From contig CBDCAS010000018.1 in NCBI GenBank assembly GCA_965214015.1, forward strand, positions 1 to 64,000: a DNA stretch of 64,000 nucleotides, given 5' to 3'. The position numbers were made by a program, and so were the translations under genes. Positions within the stretch are counted from its first letter, which is position 1, and each line of letters starts with the position of its first letter. The notes below the pieces were generated by a model. It ran no database searches. It saw nothing but the letters and a program-made list of their open reading frames with translations, and was not told the DNA's origin. This DNA comes from CBDCAS01 sp965214015. GTDB lineage: Bacteria; Pseudomonadota; Gammaproteobacteria; Coxiellales; Coxiellaceae. This document shows, in pieces, positions 18,134-27,201 of this stretch.

Positions 18134-19041
18134 AACTGATTTTTTACATAATTTTTAAAGCTGGTAATCGCTTGATATGGAAGACCATGATGAATACCAT
18201 CAGGAAGACAAGAAAATACTGGCCGCTTGGCTAATAAAGCAATGACCATAGCCATACTAAAGGAACCTATTACCCAATCAGAACATATACAATCTATCAA
18301 CAAGTCTTTCTCATGACTTATACACAATACCATATCATTATCATTGAACTCTTGTAGCCAAGTCTGATATTTTTTAGGATCATCACTAGGATGTATACGA
18401 ACAATGAGCTTGTGAATCTTCTTTTTTTTAGTCAAAGCATTAATACAATACTTTAATAAATCAAATATATCACGATCTGTAAAGACCTTTCCTTGATTAT
18501 AAAAATTAGATGATAAATCAATAGGTTGCGTTAAAAATAATAATGTTAACCCATTTGAACTTTTTTTGTAAGGATATTTTTTTACCCTTTCTGATATTTC
18601 TTTAAAGTATATATTCTGCTGATATCGAATTTTTTTCTGAGGAAACACATTTTTTGCTATTTTTTCTGCATAAAGATCACCCACCCAAATTTCATCTGGA
18701 AGTATGGAACAACCTCTCATATTAAAACGTTCTTTATAATGAATCCAATGATCTAAATAACTAACCACATTCACTTTATTTTCTTTGGCGCATTGAATTG
18801 CCCTTTTCTCCACATCAGAAGACCAACTAGTTGATGTTAAAACAAAATTAACTTTTAAAATTAAGCTTATTAATTCTTTTTCTGAGTGATTCACCATAAC
18901 ATCTACTCTAGAAGAAAAAATCGATATTGCAGGGCCAGATAATAAATAAAAATAGTGATATTCACTGTGTTGAGCAACCCAAGCAGAGAGAACTTCTGCT
19001 CCACCTGCATCATGAGATACAATGAGTACTTTTTGTTTCAT
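18130..19041 (-). CDS. Putative glycan-biosynthesis protein of GT-B-like fold
   Basis: I do not recognise a specific family for these 303 residues. The N-terminus KQKVLIVSHDAGGAEVLSAWV is a Rossmann-type beta-loop-helix with a glycine-rich loop, as in GT-B enzymes. A C-terminal region (VRIHPSDDPKKYQTW, then DWVIGSFSMAMVIALLAKRPVFSCLPDG) resembles the second domain of CDP-glycerol or capsule transferases. No membrane segment is evident. It overlaps the preceding aminotransferase by 32 bases. It is too short and unlike NeuC to be the missing hydrolysing 2-epimerase. Confidence 0.55.
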   Translation of the reverse strand: MKQKVLIVSHDAGGAEVLSAWVAQHSEYHYFYLLSGPAISIFSSRVDVMVNHSEKELISLILKVNFVLTSTSWSSDVEKRAIQCAKENKVNVVSYLDHWIHYKERFNMRGCSILPDEIWVGDLYAEKIAKNVFPQKKIRYQQNIYFKEISERVKKYPYKKSSNGLTLLFLTQPIDLSSNFYNQGKVFTDRDIFDLLKYCINALTKKKKIHKLIVRIHPSDDPKKYQTWLQEFNDNDMVLCISHEKDLLIDCICSDWVIGSFSMAMVIALLAKRPVFSCLPDGIHHGLPYQAITSFKNYVKNQL

Positions 19042-20332
19042 TTTGACTAAATTTATACTTTTTTAATTCAGGCAATGCCTCCCATACTTTGTGAAAAACC
19101 TTAATAATTAGATCAAGATCTTTTTCGTTAAAGAAATTTAAACAAAGTAAAATATTAATAAAGGTCTTTTCATGTAATGATTCTGCTAGAGGACAAATTC
19201 CTTTTTGATAAGAAACTGACCCTTTGTAAAAATCAGCTGTCCAAGGAAAACCATAACGTCCATAAGCAATCTTTTTTTGATACATAGGATAACAATGAAT
19301 ATTCACATAACCACCTGCAATATCAAAAAATCCTTCTGCTTTTAACGCATCAATAATCAATTTTCTTGAAATACCAGAAACACTGGAGTCATAGATAAGC
19401 GGAAAAGTATAGTAAACATGAGTACAGTCAAATTTTACTATAGGCAAGCGGATACCTGGTAAATCTTTTAAACCAGAGCTCAAGCGATTTGCACAATTGA
19501 CACGATATTCAATGGTTCGTTTTAATTTTTTCAATTGTTCAGTACCAATGGCTGCTTGTAATTCAGTTAAACGGAAATTAAATCCAATCATATTGGCTAG
19601 ATTTTCAACTTTCTTATCTCCAACAACCGCTTCAGCATGATTTCGAATTAACTGCATTCTCTCTGCTAAATTACAATTATTAGTCACACAAACACCTCCT
19701 TCACCTGTATGAATGTGCTTATGATAATTTAAACTATACACACCAATATCAGCTACTGTACCGGCTAGCCTTCCTTTATAATAAGCCCCTGGTACTTGGG
19801 CACAATCTTCAATAATAAATAAAGAGTGTTTTTTAGCAATTTTTTTAATTGAATCCAATGCAGCAGCATGACCAAAAATATGAGGAACTAAGATTGCCTT
19901 TGTTGAAGGTGTAATTAAGGCTTCAATTTTAGTAGGATCCATATTAAATGTATCTGATTCAATATCGCAAAATACAGGAATAGCGTTCCAAACTAATATC
20001 GCAGTCGCTGATGCACACATTGACCAAGTACTCACAATAACCTCATCACCTGGCTCAATGCCTAAAGCACCCAACGCTACTATTAACCCTGAAGTATTCG
20101 AATTTACTGCAACTGCATGTTTTACACCAAAGTAATCGGCCCAATTTTTTTCAAAATTTCTTACATACTGGCCACCATAAAAATTTTCTGTCCATGAACC
20201 TACATAACCTGAAAGAACACCTGTTTTCATAACTTCGTTGACAGCTTGTATTTCTTCTTCGCCTATAAAATTATAGGGTGAAAAAGTATAATTAATTTCT
20301 TTTTTACCACCTAACAAAGCTAACTTACTCAT
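19010..20332 (-). CDS. DegT/DnrJ/EryC1/StrS-family PLP sugar aminotransferase
   Basis: The 440 residues include the PLP lysine at Lys205 in NYHKHIHTGEGG and the cofactor-binding Asp176 in IIEDCAQ. The family transaminates keto-sugar nucleotides with glutamate. The His-rich segment around the lysine separates it from the LegC-like paralogue at 24977. It follows the MocA oxidoreductase by 16 bp, a common pairing in which oxidation is followed by transamination of the same sugar. The substrate is unknown, and the locus holds two further DegT members. Confidence 0.87.
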   Translation of the reverse strand: MSKLALLGGKKEINYTFSPYNFIGEEEIQAVNEVMKTGVLSGYVGSWTENFYGGQYVRNFEKNWADYFGVKHAVAVNSNTSGLIVALGALGIEPGDEVIVSTWSMCASATAILVWNAIPVFCDIESDTFNMDPTKIEALITPSTKAILVPHIFGHAAALDSIKKIAKKHSLFIIEDCAQVPGAYYKGRLAGTVADIGVYSLNYHKHIHTGEGGVCVTNNCNLAERMQLIRNHAEAVVGDKKVENLANMIGFNFRLTELQAAIGTEQLKKLKRTIEYRVNCANRLSSGLKDLPGIRLPIVKFDCTHVYYTFPLIYDSSVSGISRKLIIDALKAEGFFDIAGGYVNIHCYPMYQKKIAYGRYGFPWTADFYKGSVSYQKGICPLAESLHEKTFINILLCLNFFNEKDLDLIIKVFHKVWEALPELKKYKFSQNETKSTHCIS

Positions 20333-20348
20333 CTAACACTAACCTTCT

Positions 20349-21308
20349 TTAATTTAGTATCATCGACGCTACTCTTAAAACTTCGACAGCTTCTTTCACA
20401 TTAGATAAATGACACCTACCTAATAATGATTGATATAGAGCTTCAACAACATACCACTGAAATCGATAATAGTCATTATTAAATTTAACATCAGCATCCA
20501 TCAATGTGCTTACATTATCAATCTCATAGCAAGTAGAGGATAGCTGACACTGAATCTTATGCCCTGCATCTAAATAACGTAACACTCCTCTTTCAGCGAT
20601 TATCTCTAACTCATAAAGCAAATAATCACATCCTGATATAGCAATAAAATAAAGATCAATATTAGAAATTTTACACTGAAAATCTATATTATGATTAGGA
20701 TTATAATTTTTTCCCTTTACCATAGGCGTTATGGAATCAATTCTACCAAAAAAATAATGTGCTAAATCTAGAAAATGAGTAGCACAGTTCAGAAATCCAT
20801 TAGAATATTTAGCAATCACTTTATAAACTTTTCCGAGCTTATTTTCTTTTAAAAATTTTTTTATAGCATGAACACCTGGTTCAAATCTTCTCATATAGTT
20901 AATAAATAATAATATATTGTTCTGTTCTGCTAATAAACGCATAGTCTCTGCTTTTTCTAAAGAATAAGACATAGGCTTTTCACATAAAATAGCTTTCGGT
21001 TTATAATGTAATAATTGGCAAAATAAATCATAGTGATATTCTGTTGGAGCTGCAATACTATAGACATCTACCTCAGTCTTTAAACACATTTCTTCAATAG
21101 TGGTATAAGCAGGTACCTCATATTTTTTGCTAAACAATGTTCGTTTATTGATATCAGGGTCAACCGCAGCAACCAATTGATAACCTGGATGATAGAAATA
21201 AGCTGCACTGTGGGTCATTACACGTTGATCGTCTGAACTGGAATAATCATATCCCATACCTATATTACCTAAACCAATAACCGCTGCTGTATATTTTTTA
21301 TTGCTCAT
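20349..21308 (-). CDS. Gfo/Idh/MocA-family NAD(P)-dependent sugar oxidoreductase
   Basis: This 319-residue protein has a Rossmann motif near the start (AAVIGLGNIGMGYD), the family EKP motif in ILCEKPMSYSLEKA, and a C-terminal alpha/beta domain. MocA enzymes oxidise a sugar hydroxyl to a ketone or reduce a keto sugar. With the adjacent DegT aminotransferase it could form a two-step amination module of the WbpB/WbpE kind. It sits six bases from the nucleotidyltransferase PtmE. The catalytic His expected near TH in NCATHFLDLAHYF is present. The actual sugar is unknown. Confidence 0.83.
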   Translation of the reverse strand: MSNKKYTAAVIGLGNIGMGYDYSSSDDQRVMTHSAAYFYHPGYQLVAAVDPDINKRTLFSKKYEVPAYTTIEEMCLKTEVDVYSIAAPTEYHYDLFCQLLHYKPKAILCEKPMSYSLEKAETMRLLAEQNNILLFINYMRRFEPGVHAIKKFLKENKLGKVYKVIAKYSNGFLNCATHFLDLAHYFFGRIDSITPMVKGKNYNPNHNIDFQCKISNIDLYFIAISGCDYLLYELEIIAERGVLRYLDAGHKIQCQLSSTCYEIDNVSTLMDADVKFNNDYYRFQWYVVEALYQSLLGRCHLSNVKEAVEVLRVASMILN

Positions 21309-21314
21309 TTTTAA

Positions 21315-22382
21315 TTAAAACATAGCCTGATATTCTTGATGTGCACGCTCAAGATCTTCCATCTTACCAATATCAATCCAATACTCATGAATAGGATAAG
21401 AATTGACTGCTTTAGAATGGCCTAAAAGACAACTCAGTAGTTGATTCATATCAAAATAGACATTACTAGGAAGATACTCTAGAACCGACGGTGACAAGAC
21501 ATAAATCCCTGTACTGACAAAACAGTTATAAACTGGCTTTTCCTGAATATGAACTAAGCGATGATCACTTAACTCAACAACACCATAAGGCACTATATGC
21601 TCATGCTCTCGAATACAAACAGTAGCATCGGAGTGTAAATGATGATGAAATTCTAACATCTTACTAAAATTGACTTTAGTTAAGATATCTGAATTAATAA
21701 CAAAAAAAGATTCTGTCAGCTGATCAAGCATCAAACTAAGCGGTCCTGCTGTTCCTAGTTTTTGATTCTCAAAAACATAGTCGATATTTACTCCCCAATT
21801 CTGACCATTACCAATTTTTTCCTGAATCATATTAGCTTTGTAATTAACAGAAATTAAAAAATTGATAAATCCCTCCTCAATCAGACGAGCTAATAGTATC
21901 TCTAAAACAGGTTTTCCTGCGATATTAAGGAGCGGCTTAGGGCAGTTTAATGTGAGTGGCGACAAACGGGAGCCCAACCCACCTGCCATAATAACTACTA
22001 TGTTATCTTTTTTAGCCTCTATCATATAATCTTTTCGTAACTCTAGACCAACTACCCTACCTACATCATCTAATAAAGGAATCTGATCTAAAGAAAACAT
22101 CTTTACATTATTGTCAAAAAGATACTTTATCTCTTCTCTGGAAGCACCTTGCTTGGCATACACAGGTGAGTAATTACAAATTTTGCCACAAGGTAAGTCA
22201 AAGGAAACTCGCTTGAGTATAGCGCGTCTTAAATCACCATCTGTAATAGTACCCAATAGAATATTAGATTCATCAACAATAATCACAATGCCATAGCCTG
22301 TGCTATCAAGTATCTTAATAATGTCACCAATAGATCGCTGCGGTCCTGTAGAAATTTTAGATAATTGGCTTTTATTAATCAT
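21315..22382 (-). CDS. ptmE: CBS-domain sugar-1-phosphate nucleotidyltransferase (PtmE-like)
   Basis: This 355-residue two-part protein has a CBS-pair region (1-120) followed by a nucleotidyltransferase domain with GGLGSRLSPLTLNCPKP starting at 134. In Campylobacter, PtmE makes GDP-N-acetylglucosamine, the first committed step of legionaminic acid synthesis, and has the same CBS plus transferase architecture. The gene lies directly among the Leg-type genes and overlaps the NeuD-like gene by four bases. Assignment rests on architecture plus context. A different NDP-sugar synthetase with CBS domains is possible. Confidence 0.78.
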   Translation of the reverse strand: MINKSQLSKISTGPQRSIGDIIKILDSTGYGIVIIVDESNILLGTITDGDLRRAILKRVSFDLPCGKICNYSPVYAKQGASREEIKYLFDNNVKMFSLDQIPLLDDVGRVVGLELRKDYMIEAKKDNIVVIMAGGLGSRLSPLTLNCPKPLLNIAGKPVLEILLARLIEEGFINFLISVNYKANMIQEKIGNGQNWGVNIDYVFENQKLGTAGPLSLMLDQLTESFFVINSDILTKVNFSKMLEFHHHLHSDATVCIREHEHIVPYGVVELSDHRLVHIQEKPVYNCFVSTGIYVLSPSVLEYLPSNVYFDMNQLLSCLLGHSKAVNSYPIHEYWIDIGKMEDLERAHQEYQAMF

Positions 22383-23044
22383 TTTTTAATCAACTCTCTT
22401 GCTGGATTACCAACAACCACCTGATCGATAGCAATATCGCTTACAACAACAGACCCTAAGCCTATAACAGCATTACTCGCAATGGTCGTTTTTTCTCTAA
22501 TCACTGAGCTGGCACCTACTAATACCTGTTCACCAATTATCACTCCCCCTGTGATACAAGCAGCAGTAGCAACGTGTGAATGATCACCTATTAACACATC
22601 ATGCTCTATTACAGAATTAGAGTTAACAATAACATTACAACCCAGTTTAACCCCTCGATTGATAATAGCACCCGGCATAATGACAGAACCTGGACCTATC
22701 AGAACGTCATTCATAATTAAGGCACTAGAATGAATCACTGAAAGGGGCTTCATTCCTAAAGCTATAGCTTCTTGATAGACAGATTTTCTTAAAATACAAG
22801 ATTTGGCCGCACCAATGCCCACTACAAAATAACACATAGGATGTGCTCTAATAAGCTCTGTTATAAGTTGCGTAAAACCGATGACAGCTATACCATAAGC
22901 CACCTTACCTTGCAGAACAGGGTCCTTATCTACAAGAGCTACCAGCCCATATTGTGGATATTGCTTTAAAAGCTCTACAATCATGCCCGCATGACCACCT
23001 GCACCAAAACAAACAACCGGTTGCTTAGCCTCCACCATGATCAA
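22379..23044 (-). CDS. Sugar acyltransferase, NeuD/PglD family (LegH candidate)
   Basis: This 221-residue protein has an N-terminal nucleotide-like fold (VVCFGAGGHAGMIVELLKQY) and a C-terminal left-handed beta-helix of hexapeptide repeats (for example IMPGAIINRGVKLG, ending in VGNPAREL). PglD and LegH proteins of this build N-acetylate the 4-amino group of UDP/GDP sugars, and NeuD proteins O-acetylate sialic acid. Its position between the synthase and PtmE supports the LegH step. Overlaps with both neighbours are four bases, so it is translationally coupled. Confidence 0.8.
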   Translation of the reverse strand: MIMVEAKQPVVCFGAGGHAGMIVELLKQYPQYGLVALVDKDPVLQGKVAYGIAVIGFTQLITELIRAHPMCYFVVGIGAAKSCILRKSVYQEAIALGMKPLSVIHSSALIMNDVLIGPGSVIMPGAIINRGVKLGCNVIVNSNSVIEHDVLIGDHSHVATAACITGGVIIGEQVLVGASSVIREKTTIASNAVIGLGSVVVSDIAIDQVVVGNPARELIKK

Positions 23045-24096
23045 CCTATTAAGTCATCCCATTCAAGCTCATGATCATAATCTACTTGTTTTTTTAAAGT
23101 ACGACCCAGAATATAATCTAATTCATTTGGCGAAATTCCGTTGCCAGGCCTCTTAAAATCAATATCATCTACTGTAATTGTTGCGCCTTTTTCTAAAGGA
23201 CGGCGGATGACTACTCGACGACGAAACTGGGCTTGTTTGATGCTTTCATCTGGGCTGATCAGACGACGATATGAGCCAAGCGCGTTAAAAACTAGCTGCC
23301 CTTCTGTCACAATAGTTTTCAACTCATCAAAATTAGCAGAAATAGCATGATCCCACCCGTCTAGATTCTTATCCAGGGTAAAATGCTTTTCAATAACAAC
23401 AGCCCCTAATGCAATAGCCGCTAAAGGAATAGCAGTCCCTATGGTGTGGTCACTAAAACCAACCAACTTGCCAAAGGTCATTTTCAACATCTCTATATTT
23501 CTTAAATTTAGCGTGTCAGGACTGGGAGGATAGATAGAAACACAATGTAGAATAATAATAGGCCCTGCATTATTCTGCTCCAGAATATTTAATGCTTTTT
23601 CAATCTCCGATAAACTAGACATACCTGTGGACAGAATAACGGGCTTATGAGTCTTTGCAATAACCTTTAACAGACAATAATTATTAATATCCATTGAAGC
23701 TATTTTATGGGCACTAACATCCAAAGATTCTAGCAAGCTCACTTCTTCAGGTGAAAAAGCTGAGGATAAAAAAGTTATTTTTTTTTGTTGGCAGTAATTA
23801 AAAATATCATAATGCTGATCCTTTGTAAGGGCATATCGTTCCACCATGCTTTTTAAAGAACCAAAGTGTTTTTTAGTATCAGAATAGGTAGTATTTCTAG
23901 CATACTCTGCCTTAGAAATTAAAGATTGACTGCTCCAAGATTGGAATTTCACAGCATCTGCGCCAGCTTCTACTGCTGCATCAATAATATTTTTACAAAG
24001 CGACATATCTCCGTTATGATTTGAACCGATCTCAGCAATAACATACGGATGATGATGACTACTAATCATCTGATTATTTAACTTTACTGGTTCCAC
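23041..24096 (-). CDS. legI: Nonulosonic acid synthase (NeuB/LegI family)
   Basis: About 351 residues with a NeuB TIM barrel (VIAEIGSNHNGDMSLCKNII, AVKFQSW, STGMSSLSEIEKAL, GFSDHTIG) and a C-terminal SAF/antifreeze-like domain (GATITVDDIDFKRPGNGISP). The enzyme condenses phosphoenolpyruvate with a 2,4-diacetamido-hexose to give legionaminic acid or a close relative. I place the start at GTG 24096, preceded by GGAGG four bases upstream. The longer frame starts at TTG 24111, inside the upstream glycosyltransferase. LegB/LegC homologues are immediately upstream, and the CMP-activating enzyme is further down the operon. Confidence 0.87.
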   Translation of the reverse strand: MEPVKLNNQMISSHHHPYVIAEIGSNHNGDMSLCKNIIDAAVEAGADAVKFQSWSSQSLISKAEYARNTTYSDTKKHFGSLKSMVERYALTKDQHYDIFNYCQQKKITFLSSAFSPEEVSLLESLDVSAHKIASMDINNYCLLKVIAKTHKPVILSTGMSSLSEIEKALNILEQNNAGPIIILHCVSIYPPSPDTLNLRNIEMLKMTFGKLVGFSDHTIGTAIPLAAIALGAVVIEKHFTLDKNLDGWDHAISANFDELKTIVTEGQLVFNALGSYRRLISPDESIKQAQFRRRVVIRRPLEKGATITVDDIDFKRPGNGISPNELDYILGRTLKKQVDYDHELEWDDLIG

Positions 24097-24980
24097 AATG
24101 CCTCCAAGCAAACATTAGCAACACAAGACCACCATAGATTGTCTTGAGAAAGTACATTAAACGCCTCAACATATTTTTTCAAGAGATGGGGGGGATCAGA
24201 AAATAAGTGACTAAAATGCAATACTTCATTTTTCCGAGCTTCAATCATTTTTCTTTGAGCAGTTTGCAAAACCTTACTTTCTTGCAATAAAAAATCAAAA
24301 TGCTTGAGCACACAAACAGAGGCCTGCTTAATATCATCAGAATTAAAGGGGCGTTGCACTTTTGTAAAATTTTTGGGATGCTGACGATACTGCATCCTTT
24401 TGACTGGATCAAAAAAAGCACGAGCACCTAAAAACAAGGCATTAGTAATTAAAAACCAATCAAGCAATTCACACTCGTTTGATACTTCCAAACATTCTTT
24501 TAAGAGATCAGATCGATAAGCGGTATTTGATAACCCAAACTGATTGTATTGGATGATATCTTCTCGCTGAAAAGCAGCCTCCTTTCGACCAAACGACACT
24601 CCTAAATCATGGCCTTGCTCATCAATTAAACTCATAGCACAACCGATAACATCATAATCATTCAATTGATGAGATGCACTGCAAACACGAGATTCTTCTA
24701 ATACATCATCACTATCTACCAAAACAATAACATCATATAGGCGAACCATCTCTGCTAATACTGTCTTTCTCACATAAGCTTTTAAGTTAGGATATTTGCT
24801 GATAAAAAATTGCTTTACCTCCAGACCTGAAAGTAGTTTTTTTGCTCGATCCAAAGAAAATCCATCTACACCCACCCATATCTCAAAATTCTGATTAGAT
24901 TGCTTTAAAACAGACTGTTTCCATGCTTCTAAAAAACATTCCACACCAGGATAGATGGTAGTGTAAAGGGCAATATTCAT
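24084..24980 (-). CDS. Glycosyltransferase family 2-like (GT-A fold)
   Basis: The 298-residue protein opens with ALYTTIYPGVECFLEAWKQSV and has VGVDGFS followed by VIVLVDSDDVLEESR, the metal-binding D-x-D/SDD region of GT-A transferases. No membrane segment is seen. It sits between LegC and LegI and overlaps both neighbours by a few bases. A Leg-locus transferase might attach the nonulosonic acid or an acceptor sugar. Those enzymes usually use GT-B folds, however, so an ordinary NDP-sugar substrate is more likely. Its exact role is unresolved. Confidence 0.7.
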   Translation of the reverse strand: MNIALYTTIYPGVECFLEAWKQSVLKQSNQNFEIWVGVDGFSLDRAKKLLSGLEVKQFFISKYPNLKAYVRKTVLAEMVRLYDVIVLVDSDDVLEESRVCSASHQLNDYDVIGCAMSLIDEQGHDLGVSFGRKEAAFQREDIIQYNQFGLSNTAYRSDLLKECLEVSNECELLDWFLITNALFLGARAFFDPVKRMQYRQHPKNFTKVQRPFNSDDIKQASVCVLKHFDFLLQESKVLQTAQRKMIEARKNEVLHFSHLFSDPPHLLKKYVEAFNVLSQDNLWWSCVANVCLEALWNQ

Positions 24981-26191
24981 AGAGGATTACTTGCTAATAC
25001 CATGTCTTTAGAAATATTGATTGAATTTAAAAGGTCAGGACTACTAGGCAGTAAAAGCACCGAATCCCATAAAGATTCAGCAATAGACACTGGCATGCAT
25101 GGGCATTTTTTATACATAGAAAGTCGGTGCATCAACTGCCAGATCGGGCGTGATTTAATCCCTGCTGCTAATAAAAAAGATAACAAAGAATCACGTACTG
25201 CTACACTATTTCTTGCCTTGATTCTAAGCACATTAAGCCAATAATTACTTCTTGTGTGGCTGGCTTCTTTTAAAACAACCACATCATGAGGCATATCTGA
25301 AAACAGAGTTTGATAGCGCACTGCTAAGGCGCGCTTTGATCTCAAATATTCGTCAATACGCTCTAGCTGCCCACAACCTAAAGCGGCATTAATATTAGGC
25401 ATACGATAATTATATCCCACCTGATCATGAATAAAATGCCCTCTGTCTTGGCATCTTGCTGTAGTTGTTAAATGCCGTGCTTTTTTCGCTAACTCAGCAT
25501 GTTGAGTTAAAATAGCACCCCCACCCCCTGTTGTAATTAATTTATTTCCGTTAAAGCTAAGGGCCGCTATATGCGAGGTACTGCCTACATGATAATTTTT
25601 ATAAAAAGAACCAAGTGCTTCTGCTGCATCTTCAATCAAAAGTAGTCTAAAACGCTTGCATACCTCTAACAAATTATCTAGATCGACAGGTTGCCCAAAA
25701 ACATGAGTTACTATCAAGGCACTTATTCTTCTTCCAGTATATTTATTAAAACAAGTACGATCTCTTATCATAGTGATATGTGATAAATAATCATTTAAAG
25801 CCTTAGCATCTACACCAAAAGTATTTTTTTCTGAGTCAACAAAGTGAGGCGTTGCTTGACAATACGCAACAGCATTAGCAGTTGCCACAAAGGTTAAAGT
25901 GGGCAGCAATACCTCATCTCCTGGCCGAATATCACTCACTAAACAACAGGTGTGCAGTGCTGCAGTCCCATTCACAGTAGCAACAACATTATCAATACGA
26001 GTCCATTCCGATAAGCGTGATTCAAATTGAGTTACATAAGTTCCTGCAGAAGAAACCCAGCCAGAATGAATACAATCAGTGACATAATGGAGCTCATTAC
26101 CTAAAAAGTTAGGCTCATGCAAATCATAAACAGCCTCTTTATCTGGCAATATAAGACGCAATCTTTTTAGTATATGATCCTCTAGACTCAT
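24977..26191 (-). CDS. legC: LegC-type PLP aminotransferase (DegT family)
   Basis: The 404 residues begin with the subgroup's pattern around LHEPNFLGNE and the HSGWVSSAGTYV block. PLP lysine is Lys217 (SFNGNKLITTGGGG), and the cofactor Asp188 lies in LLIEDAAE. LegC puts the 4-amino group on the 4-keto-6-deoxy sugar made by LegB. The gene overlaps the LegB gene by four bases and the downstream glycosyltransferase by four. The LegB-LegC pair side by side is characteristic of legionaminic-acid-type pathways and separates them from the PseB-PseC pair of pseudaminic acid. Confidence 0.85.
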   Translation of the reverse strand: MSLEDHILKRLRLILPDKEAVYDLHEPNFLGNELHYVTDCIHSGWVSSAGTYVTQFESRLSEWTRIDNVVATVNGTAALHTCCLVSDIRPGDEVLLPTLTFVATANAVAYCQATPHFVDSEKNTFGVDAKALNDYLSHITMIRDRTCFNKYTGRRISALIVTHVFGQPVDLDNLLEVCKRFRLLLIEDAAEALGSFYKNYHVGSTSHIAALSFNGNKLITTGGGGAILTQHAELAKKARHLTTTARCQDRGHFIHDQVGYNYRMPNINAALGCGQLERIDEYLRSKRALAVRYQTLFSDMPHDVVVLKEASHTRSNYWLNVLRIKARNSVAVRDSLLSFLLAAGIKSRPIWQLMHRLSMYKKCPCMPVSIAESLWDSVLLLPSSPDLLNSINISKDMVLASNPL

Positions 26192-27186
26192 AGATTATAC
26201 ATGGCCGTTTTATAATGACTGATATTATTAGTACAAGTAAACCACTGAATCGTCTCCCTCAAACCATACTTCAAACCTTCAATACCTGCATATTGAGGCG
26301 ACCAGTGTAGTAAACGCTGTGCCTTTTCATGACTTGCCAATAGACGCTCTACTTCACTATTTTCAGGACGTATCCGTTTTTCATCGGTTCGAATAGTCAC
26401 ATCCACTTGCATAAGATCAGCAATTAGCCGAGCCAGTTGTTCCATAGAAATTTCATATTGGCTACCCAAATTGATCACTTGACCTATGCCTAACTTAGAT
26501 CTAAGTGCAGCAATAAATCCTGCACTTGTATCACTTACATAGCTAAAATCACGCCTAGGAGATAAAGCCCCCAAAGAAAGCTCACGTTTTCCTTGAGCAA
26601 TTTGAGTAATTATCGTTGGTATAATAGCTCGATTTGATTGACGAGGACCATAAGTATTAAAAGGTCGTAATGTGACTACTGGCGTATTAAAAGAACAATA
26701 AAACGACAGAGCAATCTGATCAGCTGCAATTTTTGAAGCTGAATAAGGGGACTGACCTCGCAGAGGATGTTCCTCAGTAATAGGCACATATTGTGCTGTG
26801 CCATAGACCTCACTTGTTGAAGTATGGACTACTCTCTCTATATTTAATTCAGTCGCTGCTTGAAGTACATTAACAGTGCCTTTTACATTAGTCTCCACAT
26901 AACTCATAGGCGAATGATACGAATAAGGAATAGCAATCAATGCCGCTAAATGCATAACCGCATCGCAATTTTTCATAACATTCTTTGTGCGATAGGGATC
27001 ACGAATATCCCCTAAAACAACCTCTAATTCATTCCTAATCTCATCAGGTAAGCGATCTAACCACCCCCAAGCATTAAAAGAATTATACAGTACATAAGCA
27101 CGGACCTGATAACCTTCACGCACTAACTCTTCTACAAGATGAGAGCCGATAAACCCATCGGCTCCTGTTACTAATATTTTATTCAT
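26188..27186 (-). CDS. legB: LegB-type NAD-dependent sugar 4,6-dehydratase
   Basis: This 332-residue short-chain dehydrogenase has the NAD loop GADGFIGSHL (Gly8, Gly11, Gly14), the dehydratase triad region TSTSEVYG (near 122-129) and Tyr148/Lys152 in SPYSASKIAADQ. The block YVLYNSFNAWGWLD is a hallmark of the LegB group. It converts NDP-N-acetylglucosamine to the 4-keto-6-deoxy derivative, the substrate of LegC. The stop overlaps the legC start by four bases. PtmE in the same operon would provide the GDP-linked substrate. Confidence 0.87.
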   Translation of the reverse strand: MNKILVTGADGFIGSHLVEELVREGYQVRAYVLYNSFNAWGWLDRLPDEIRNELEVVLGDIRDPYRTKNVMKNCDAVMHLAALIAIPYSYHSPMSYVETNVKGTVNVLQAATELNIERVVHTSTSEVYGTAQYVPITEEHPLRGQSPYSASKIAADQIALSFYCSFNTPVVTLRPFNTYGPRQSNRAIIPTIITQIAQGKRELSLGALSPRRDFSYVSDTSAGFIAALRSKLGIGQVINLGSQYEISMEQLARLIADLMQVDVTIRTDEKRIRPENSEVERLLASHEKAQRLLHWSPQYAGIEGLKYGLRETIQWFTCTNNISHYKTAMYNL

Positions 27187-27201
27187 ACTATTAACTTCTA
27201 T

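Noticed and set aside
18130..19041. This 303-residue protein as the missing LegG/NeuC epimerase
   Set aside because: It is shorter than NeuC (about 370-390 residues) and lacks a NeuC-type start. Its C-terminal half looks like a glycan transferase.
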